The position numbers and the translations under genes are program-made. From Exophiala sp. HKRS030 (taxonomy: Eukaryota; Ascomycota; Eurotiomycetes; Chaetothyriales; Herpotrichiellaceae): a stretch of 64,000 nt of DNA. Below are positions 56,392-64,000 of the stretch, piece by piece. The stretch lies in assembly GCA_023897205.1 (NCBI GenBank), contig JAHWDD010000001.1:806001-870000 (forward strand), written 5' to 3'. Positions within the stretch are counted from its first letter, which is position 1, and each line of letters starts with the position of its first letter. Below the pieces are notes generated by a model. The model was given only the letters and a program-made list of their open reading frames with translations. It ran no database searches and was not told where the DNA came from.

Positions 56392-57733
56392 ATGTCATTC
56401 TCATTTGGATTTGGTGGCGACGACATCGAAGACGACGAAGGAAACCAAGAAGGCCAAGTCGCTCTGACGGGGAAAATCTCATCATGTACAATAACCGACA
56501 AAGTTGCTTCTCAAGCACAAACTATTTTGCCCAAGAGGCACTCACTTGAAGACCTGGTAGGTCGAATCATGCAATATTCGGGAAGATGGATCCCGCAACC
56601 TTCAAGCCAAGTGTGGAATTACAGATAGCCCTCGTCATGCGAGGCTGCCTTGCAGGGGCTCTGGTTGCGAAAACATCAAATCTCCCGTCACCACGTATGA
56701 CCCTCTTCTAACAAGGGCACAGTTATCATCTATACCTTCTCAAATATCATACAACACCCTCGTGATACCGAACTCGACGCACCAGTCACCATCCAGTCGA
56801 CCTAGCGGCGGCATCACCGTCCAACGCCGGTCACTATTCGATATCCGAGCCCAACTCATGGCCGAGGCCAACCCCGAAACGCACGACGCGGCAGACATCC
56901 TCCTATCGGGTTTGGAGAACGGAGATTTGTCGTCCGGCATCTACGAAGGTGGCTTCAAGACCTGGGAGTGCTCCGTCGACCTGGCCTCCCTGGTGACGAG
57001 CCTAGATCTGAGTCAAAACTGGCACATCGTCGAGTTGGGCGCCGGTAGTGCCGTGCCCAGTCTATCACTCCTGAACGACTTCCTCACGAGCACCGAAGAT
57101 GATCATCATCGCCGTGGATCTAAACGCGGAACCCTCAAATTCACGCTCTGCGACTACAACGAAGACGTGCTCAGATTGTGCACTGCTCCAAATGTCTTTT
57201 TGAATCATCATCGCCACTCCCGCCTCCACCACACTCTTCGGAACCGTTCTCAAACACAAGAAGGCGCGGCGTCATCATCAAACAATGAACCAGTCAACGA
57301 GAGTGAAGGTCAATCCGAAGACGAAGGCGAACTTGACATTGAAGGGTTAGGGGAAAATTTCATCAACACCACCCTCGACGATATTCGTTCACGAGATATC
57401 TCTTTCGATTTCATATCCGGAGCATGGGGCGACGCCTTTCTCGATCTTGTTTCTTCCAATGGCACGTCCGAGAATCTCCTAATACTGGCGTCGGAGACCA
57501 TCTATTCACCATCCACCATCACTCCCTTCACGGAGACGGTTGTGAAGCTACTACGTCGCCAGTCTTCGGGAAGTGCAAAGGCCTGGGTGGCGGCTAAAAA
57601 GGTCTACTTTGGTGTCGGAGGGGGCGTCGACGAGTTTCTGAGCGAAACCACAACTCGCCAGGCAAAGAGCACCACCCTACTAGAAACGAAAGACACCGGC
57701 GTTGGGAGGGTGGTGCTGGAAGTCACTTTGTGA
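56392..57733 (+). CDS. hpm1: Protein-histidine N-methyltransferase, HPM1/METTL18-like
   Basis: Exons 56392..56556 and 56723..57733 give 391 residues; the intron is phase 0 and joins 'RHSLEDL' to 'LSSIPSQISYNTLVIP'. The N-terminus 'MSFSFGFGGDDIED' is typical. 'RRSLFDIRAQLMAE' and 'YEGGFKTWECSVDLA' precede the SAM-binding motif I 'HIVELGAGSAVPSL'. Post-motifs 'LKFTLCDYNEDVL' and 'LLILASETIYSPSTI' follow. Residues 180-225 are a low-complexity Asn/Ser/Glu insert. The yeast enzyme methylates a His of ribosomal protein uL3; METTL18 does likewise. The ATG at 56762 would lose the first ~68 residues and is rejected. Confidence 0.9.
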
Positions 57734-58051
57734 AGGTCTACTTGTACTGAACCAACGTTCAACTTTTTTCCCACACCATCAATTTGATATTCTATCGACT
57801 CTTCTGTTCTGGCCAGGAGCCCACTTCCCACTCTACCTGGGATAAGTAGGCTCCAGTGTGCCCCCCCATGACCCGCCACGCAGCAATTTGATAAACTACT
57901 AAAGACACCAGCCGCAAACCCCCGGAACATTTTGAGGGAAGACTAAAATACACACAACAGCTTTTTTGTGGAAGATGCAAAAGACTCTCCATCATGATGC
58001 GTAACATTCTCCACAAACGCACCGCAATCACCGCTTTCTGTAAATCTTCTA
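57734..58051. other. Convergent intergenic region
   Basis: 318 bases between the 3' ends of the methyltransferase and eIF3a genes. Nothing specific was seen. Confidence 0.4.
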
Positions 58052-61000
58052 CTAACGGTTGCGCATGCTGGGGGGCACGTACCTGCCACCTGTGCCACCA
58101 GTGGCAGGTTTTCTCGGTGCCGACGCTGGAGATTCTTCGTTGCTGCCATGTGCAGGTGACCCGGCACCCTCTCTCGACAAACTGCGGCCTCCTTCTCTCA
58201 TGTGTGCAGGGACGTACTTGCGTTCAGGGCCGCTGTTAGCGGGCGAGGCGGATGAGCCGCGCATGGGCAGGTCTCGAGGTGGTGGCAGATCGCCACCAGA
58301 AGGAGCACCACCTCGGCGCATGTGAGGAGGCACATAGCCGGAGCGGGTAGGCTGTGCTGAGGCGGGTTCAGGAGTTGGTGCTTGGGCGGGCTCGGTTGGA
58401 GCTTGACCAGATGCTTCTGCGGCTTTTCGAGCTGCTTCACGATCACGCCAGCCACCACCCCCCTTACCAGCCAGGTTGAGACGAGGTGCTATGCGGCCTT
58501 CTTCGGACTCTGTAGGAGTGTCCACAGGGACGGCCTCGCGAGGACGACTGAACGGTGCAGGCCTCTCAGTTTCGGGTCCCTTACGGGCTGCTCGTCTGGC
58601 TGCCGCTTCTTCCTCCCGTTGCATTTGGCGGCGTGCAGCGTCGTCACGCTCCGCACGCTCGGCTTCAGCTTTAGCTCGTCGCTCAGCGACAACTCGCTTC
58701 TTCTCTTCTTCAGCCTTAGCCTTCTCCTCTTCTTCACGTGCTCTGCGCTCCTCCTCTTCACGAATGCGTCGATCCTCTTCTTCTTGCTCCTCGCGCTCTC
58801 TGATCTTTCTCTCCTGGACCTCTCTGACGCGCTTCCGTTTCTCTTCCTCAAACTCACGCTCAGCCTTCTTACGCAATCTTTCGAACTCGGTTGAACGACG
58901 CTCGGTTATTTGGCCCTTGAATGAGTCGTAGTACTTGACAAGTCTACTGAGGCGGTGCTTCAGGGCCAAGCCTTGCTTGTGTTTCTCCTGGGCTTCCTGC
59001 AGAGTCTCTTCTTTGGTCTGTTCGTAGACCTTCACATCCTCTTCACGCTGCTTCTCGTAATCTTGGGCTTGGTACTTGAGTTCTTCTCGACGGAAAGCTC
59101 GCTCGAGATGGTCAATACGCTTGGCAGTGACTGCAACCTTCTCATCCTTCTTCGTCTTGTTGTTGGCCAAGTGCTGTAGCTTCATGTTCCGAATGGCAAC
59201 GGAATCTAGATTGTCGATATCGACGCCTTCAAGGTCAATGTCTCCGGTGGTAGACTTGAGTTCTTGCAATTGCTTCTCAATCTCTTGTCGGCGAATGCGA
59301 GCTTGCTCGTCCTTAACGCGCTTCAGCTCACGTGCTCTGGTCTCTTCACGGAGACGTTGGGCTTCGGCTTCGGCCTGCTGCTGGGCTCGGATGCGACGAC
59401 GAGTCTCTTCTTCCCGCTGTTTCTTGGAGAACGCCTCAGAGGCCTCCTCCTTCCTCTTCTCGATAATGACGCGTCTTGCAAGCATGGCCTCGTGCTCTTC
59501 TTGTGCACCAGCCTCGGCACGAGCCAGGGCGGATTCTCGTGCAGCGAGACGAGCTTTGTTGTATGAAGGATCGACATACATGCAAGTAATGTGCAAGGTC
59601 TTGGCCAGGCGGGTGAGTTGTGAGCGTGCAATTTCAGCCGGAGTATTTTGAAGACGTTGAACAGAGCCAGTTTCGCTTTCTGCAGATCCTGCAGCACTCC
59701 CAGAATGAATTGCCTTGGCGGAAGAGAAGACGTCGGAGTCAAATGCAAGGATACCAGAGACATGGTCAAGACGAATAGACAGGTCACCCTTCTTGCAACC
59801 ATTCATGATGAACTTTTCGATCATTGCAGGGGTGACTTCGAATGGCGCAGGGAACTGAGCCAGTCGAGTAACGAATCCGAGTTCGACAGACTCATATACC
59901 TGTGAGAGTTGCTGGAAAAGTCGCGTCAGGATAACTTGTTGAAGAGGCAGCACATATTTCTCCATCTCGGGGTCCGAGCCAATTTGGGCAAGAATGGGCG
60001 AAATTTTCTTGCAAATGGACAGAGGGTGGAAGTCAACTTCCAATATGTTATAAAGATCCCTGATCTCAGGGCGAACTCTCTTCAGCAGACCCTTGTTCAA
60101 CGCATCCTTGAAGAGACCGGCTCTGGTAGGAGCAAAGGGCATGCTGAGAAGGTTCGTCAGACGGGTATTCTTGTTCTTGCGTGCTTCGTCCACGTCAACG
60201 AGCGCCCCTCGCGAACGAGAAGTGCTGATGACGGGGATTGCAAGCGCAGACAACAAGACGAAAGAAGCAGCTTTTGTGAGAGACTCCTCAGTAACAACCG
60301 GATTGTCGCGCTTGAGGCCCTGCCCGGATGCCATGACTGTTGCCGATTGACGCAGCAGGTTGTAATACTTGTTCCAGGCGGCGGCATGGAACAAGAAGTT
60401 GTCGCTGACCAGGAAGATCTTGGTGAGTTTTTCGTAGTAGTTTGCCATCATGACGTTCTTTGCGGGTCGTTTCGACAAGGTCAAAAGCATGTGAATGTCC
60501 TCGACACTACGGAAAGCTTCTTGCCATAGCTCGAGTTCATCCGCGACGTTCAATTGTCGAAAACGGGTCTCAAGGTGGCGTTGCAGAGTATCTGGCTCAT
60601 TGAGATTGATGGCGTGCATCTGCGAGGAATACTTCGCGGCATTTTGAACGTGGTTCCGGAGCAGTTCGCAAAGGCGACGGAACTCGGTTTTCCGGGTGTA
60701 TTTCAAACAGAAGTCGAAGGCCTGATGAGCAGTGCCCTGGTACATCACTTCCAAGCGAGCATTGTTTTTCAAGATTTCCAGAACCGTGCGATATGTTTCC
60801 CACAAGAATTTGAGCCATGGTGTTACAATGGCGCGGTCTGTTCGGTCTTTGGACTGTTCGCCGGAAACTGTGGCAAGGAGGATTGTTTCAGGGGTTTCGG
60901 TGGCCTCGAGATCGTCAATGTTGAGGTTTGTCGTGGCTGCTGCAGTCTCAATGTTGGACTGGACCTGTTCTGCTTTTGCTTGCGCCTCCTGGACTTTTTT

Positions 61001-61427
61001 CTCGGCTAGTTCGATAAATTTCTTGAGAACCAACTAATTTAATGTCAGTATGAGTATACCCAACACATTTTTGTTCTCCCGAAACTCACTTCTATCGTCC
61101 CGACATTGGTATTTTGTGCAATGTTCTTGTATTGGTAGAGGCCATCCTTGGCTGCCTTTCCTTTTCGCAAGTCGACGCTCAACTCTACGAAAAGGAGCAT
61201 GACAGGCTCCAAGGAGGCGATGGGGCTATTTCGGGATCGCTTCGAGGTGACATGTTCGTGAAGGACGGTGAGTGCGGCTTGAGTTTGGTCAACGGCGATG
61301 AGTTCTTGTGCTCGCTAGAAGGGAATATGTCAGTCATACTGCGAGATCAATCTTTCGATAAGACTTGAGGACTTGATCAACTCACTCTGAGCACATTCTC
61401 GGGCCGGATATGTGGTGGTGGAGGCAT
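58052..61427 (-). CDS. tif32: Translation initiation factor eIF3 subunit a (Tif32/Rpg1)
   Basis: Exons 61427..61386, 61314..61090 and 61033..58052 give 1082 residues; all phase 0. '[20 protein letters not shown]' is the eIF3a start. An N-terminal helical domain and a PCI domain (about 330-500) follow, then an extended charged coiled coil (about 550-850) rich in Glu/Arg. The tail has three related motifs, '[10 protein letters not shown]', '[10 protein letters not shown]' and 'YVPPSMRNR' at the very end. eIF3a is the scaffold of eIF3 and contacts the 40S at the mRNA entry channel. Length and order fit filamentous ascomycetes. Confidence 0.96.
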
Positions 61428-61759
61428 CTTGACGGTTGGCTTTAGAGACTCTTTTGAAATAAAGGAGATGATCAAGTAAATGATCTCTCGAGACTCTGAT
61501 GCTAGCCTGTCCTAGAGATTGCCAGTGATAAAAAGATGGCCACGGATAGTCACAGGCGTGTCGATGAGCAAGTGTGCAGTTTGTGCCTAACCAAGTTCTT
61601 GGCAAGACTGGCGAATTTCGTCGCTGTGCAGTGAAGGTGAAGAGAAGTGCGCCTAAATGCGGTTTAGTTCAAAGGTCACATGACACCACAATGCATTGAG
61701 ACATTCTCACGCCTAAAATCCCGAAGATTTGCCGACCGTACACTCAACCCTCACCTTTC
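61428..61759. promoter_or_regulatory. Divergent promoter region, tif32 / candidate small gene and gpgA
   Basis: 332 bases between the tif32 start and the first ATG on plus. No coding content of its own was recognised. It is likely to be the upstream region for both directions. Confidence 0.35.
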
Positions 61760-62320
61760 ATGTCACGAGACCAAACTAGCACAAACAGCGTTAGCGCCAA
61801 CCCTCCACCTACCAATCCTGGGACAGTCCCTTCGGAATGGATCCACGTACGACCAGTTCCCGTTCCCCTTCTCCCCTGATTTCCAATTGTGTTGCTTTCT
61901 TGCAATTCGTCTCCCTCGCTAACCAAAACCGATCCAGACACCAAGGAACTGATCTATCTGGGCATTCACCCTGAACAACTGCGCCTCGAGCCCTACTACT
62001 TCCTCAAGTACAAGGTCGCAAAGACGGTCAAGGCCTACTGGGAAGCCAACAAGGTCCTCGCAAAGCGACAGTCCCTCCCTCCCCCGCCCCTCCGCCGAGT
62101 CGGTCATCTCCCACCTCGGTCTGGATACAACCGTGACCTCGAGGTCGCGAACATCCTCGACTACCACTCCTTTGCCTACGATCGCCACGACTTCTTCCCC
62201 TGCGGAAATTCAACATGCCAGCAGCATATGCGGTGCGGGATGGGGGCGATGCCAAAACGAAGAAACAAAGCATGGCAGATCTTAAGCTTAGACGGCTTCA
62301 AGAGCTCAACTCAAGGCTGA
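61760..62320 (+). CDS. Candidate small protein, overlaps start of G-gamma gene
   Basis: A proposed two-exon gene: 61760..61846 and 61946..62320, 153 residues, phase 0. From about 61946 to 62200 the frame has strong C/G-ending codon bias and protein-like content ('[30 protein letters not shown]'), unlike the other two frames. After about 62200 the bias stops, and the frame then overlaps the first 106 bases of the G-gamma coding region in another phase. Either the true 3' end differs through an unseen intron, the frame is an upstream coding region on the same mRNA, or two transcripts overlap. I do not recognise the family. The N-terminal exon is the less certain part. Confidence 0.45.
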
Positions 62321-62571
62321 AGGAGGACCTCGAGAGGCCGCGTGTCAAGGTTGCAGAAGCTTCAATGAGGTGAGCTCTGCTCCAGAATTTTTGTTTACTT
62401 GTGCGATTGGGAATTTTACTGACGGCGCCGGACTTTCACAACAGCCTCATCAACTACTGTAATCAGACCCGAGATTACATGGTACCTTCTGTCTGGGGAC
62501 ATGTCGACCGAAAAGAAGATCCTTACAACCCACAGTCTGGCGGAAGCGATGGTTGTTGTTCAGTCATGTAA
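62215..62571 (+). CDS. gpgA: Heterotrimeric G-protein gamma subunit
   Basis: Exons 62215..62369 and 62445..62571 give 93 residues, typical for fungal G-gamma. '[37 protein letters not shown]' is the coiled-coil that wraps G-beta; the intron splits the Ser codon. '[17 protein letters not shown]' and the end 'DGCCSVM' follow. The last four residues CSVM form a CaaX box for farnesylation, and the Cys before it is a palmitoylation candidate. With G-beta it controls mating, conidiation and growth signalling at the plasma membrane. Confidence 0.95.
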
Positions 62572-63577
62572 TTGGAGCCTAATGGAGTTTGTTTTATTGA
62601 GAGACAAGAGGAGAACCAAAGAAAGATGAACCGATCAATGTTGACGGACAGGAAGTGTGATTCGAACCAAGAACAAAAAAAAGCATACGGCGCACCAGGG
62701 CGTTTGTTGGACCAATTTTTTCAACGGCGACGATTGTTTCATGCCAGAGAGAGCAACCATTTGTTGCTATGCTTTTCTACTCGGTCTAGTAGTCGGGCTT
62801 TTACCGTTCCTGTTGATAGCATTCTATGAAAGAGACCCTCAGTAGGGCTAGGGACCATAAGGTAGTTCAAAATAAAGAAAAGAAAACAAAGAGTCACAGT
62901 CTCACTACTGGGTTGATTTAATGTGTATTTTGTGGGATCCGTTTTGATTTTAGTCATTGAGTAAGAGGGACTGATCGTGTTCCAAACTACCTACTGACAT
63001 TGATATCGATGCCCCAACGAGAGAGGGGTCCAGGCAGAGCATTAAAACACGCCTCGTCTTTTTCAAAAGACTCAATCATATCTCTGGACTCCGTCCTGTT
63101 TACCATATTTGATCGACCGCATCTCTGAGGTCTTTGAAACAAAGACCAAGATCGAGTGACTCGTATAAAACAGTAATCAGATCTCTACAATCTCCACTGA
63201 TCTGATCATCTTTTTCTTTCCAGGGATCGTCTCAGCCTGGGCCACAGGGGGGCTCTATTGTGGGCATCTGATTGTGGATTTTATGAGCGTCTCCGATACA
63301 ATAGGCGCCCCCAATAGGCTGAAGGATGACTTCGAAAACCCTAAAGAAAGGGCTTTTGTTCCAGTACATAATCCCGGGCGAGGATGACATATTGGTATGT
63401 ACAGTATTGCTCCAACATCAAATTTATATTTACTCGGCACAAAATGGTTTCTTAAACTTACGTTCTTGTTTTTGTAACGACATTGCACTTCTCTGCCGAC
63501 TTGAAAAAGTCTTGCGCTTGATTACGAAGAGAGGGCCCTCTCACATTACTCGTTGCGTTACGCGACGGTGATACAAA
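62572..63577. other. Intergenic region
   Basis: About 1 kb between two plus-strand genes. AT-rich near 62850-62960. Frames of 60-85 codons lack family features. The promoter of the Rdx-family gene is expected in the last few hundred bases. Confidence 0.4.
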
Positions 63578-64000
63578 ATGACGACGCAGGCACAAGCAGC
63601 AGCAAGCTCGACGGCGGTGACGAGTCAACAAGCCACGACGGCCGTCCAAGTTCCAAGGATATCGATCAAGTTTTGTACACAATGTAAATGGAACCTGAGA
63701 GCTGCTTATGTGAGTTGCATTCCCTTTTTCCCCTGACCCCAAAACCAGGCCTACTGTGGGTTGTGTTTTCATGGGGGGGAAAGTAGTTCCAAATATATCA
63801 AGGCCTGTTGGGAGTGAAGGTGGGAATGGGCTTAGCATCACAAGTGGTGTGCTAGGTATATATTCAAACGTCGGAAGGACACTCTACCACAGAATCACGA
63901 CATCAAAAATCCCCCGTCGAACACAAAACTGACTCAAAGGACAACAACAGTACGCCCAGGAACTTCTCCAAACTTTCGGTACGAGTGTAGGAGAAATCGC
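63578..64000 (+). CDS. Rdx-family (SelW/SelT/SelH-like) thioredoxin-fold protein, 3' part outside window
   Basis: Exon 1 63578..63709 (44 residues), then an intron of 241 bases with GTGAGT donor and ACAG acceptor, then exon 2 from 63951 to the window end. The spliced start reads Thr/Ala/Gln-rich, then 'RISIKFCTQCKWNLRAAYYA QELLQTF'. The CTQC (CxxC) redox motif at the end of the first beta-strand and the following 'WxLRAA' helix are the Rdx/selenoprotein-W domain signature. Fungi carry the Cys form, without selenocysteine. The role in fungi is poorly known; a redox function is assumed from the family. The end of the gene cannot be seen. Confidence 0.85.

Noticed and set aside
1..64000. CRISPR arrays, rRNA genes, intact transposons
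   Set aside because: No regularly spaced repeats, rRNA sequence, transposase or LTR-type protein was seen; the genome is eukaryotic.

Overview
The window is nuclear DNA of a filamentous ascomycete. Genes are dense, with short GT-AG introns of about 45-230 bases. The gene set is typical of the fungi (Rom2-type RhoGEF, SSK1, Whi3, OCH1-type GT32, HET and Zn2Cys6 proteins, fungal V-ATPase c'). The style fits Eurotiomycetes, perhaps Chaetothyriales, but no species can be read from sequence alone. There are 29 protein-gene models (one is the 5' end of a gene cut by the right edge, one is cut by the left edge, one is a truncated HET gene and one is only a candidate) and one intron-containing tRNA gene.

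Layout. 1-19 kb holds mainly housekeeping and signalling genes: an NTF2/SnoaL-like protein cut by the left edge, Rho1-GEF (ROM2 type), V-ATPase c' (VMA11), a mitochondrial serine/homoserine O-acyltransferase (cysA type), an OCH1-like mannosyltransferase, a second-type PKA catalytic subunit and a UBA-like/UIM protein. 19-29 kb holds a 4-kb gene-free stretch, WHI3 and the response regulator SSK1. 29-35.5 kb is an accessory block: a type II haloacid-dehalogenase-like HAD protein, an SDR, an Asp-nucleophile alpha/beta hydrolase and a truncated HET gene. 35.6-45.5 kb is housekeeping again: NOP14, tRNA-Ile(UAU), GPATCH11-like, an anchored protein of unknown function, RPS15, RPP2 and SPT2. 46-56 kb is a compact catabolic cluster: gentisate 1,2-dioxygenase, a flavoprotein hydroxylase, an alpha/beta hydrolase, a Zn2Cys6 regulator and a fumarylacetoacetate-hydrolase-family enzyme. 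56-64 kb holds HPM1/METTL18-like, eIF3a, a small candidate gene overlapping the G-protein gamma gene, and the first exon(s) of an Rdx/SelW-like protein.

How the genes work together. The 46-56 kb cluster reads as a route from hydroxybenzoate to gentisate, then maleylpyruvate/fumarylpyruvate, then pyruvate plus fumarate or malate, with its own regulator. A CGG-N7-CCG element lies in the shared promoter of the first two genes. The 29-34 kb trio could in principle act on halogenated or epoxidised compounds, which is only a hypothesis. RhoGEF, PKA, SSK1 and G-gamma are four separate signalling genes, not an operon.

A short palindrome-like word, TACTCCGTAC/GTACGGAGTA, recurs in the intergenic DNA and was not seen inside any of the coding exons called here. 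Splice sites were assigned by eye from consensus, phase and family fit, so intron edges are models rather than measured facts.
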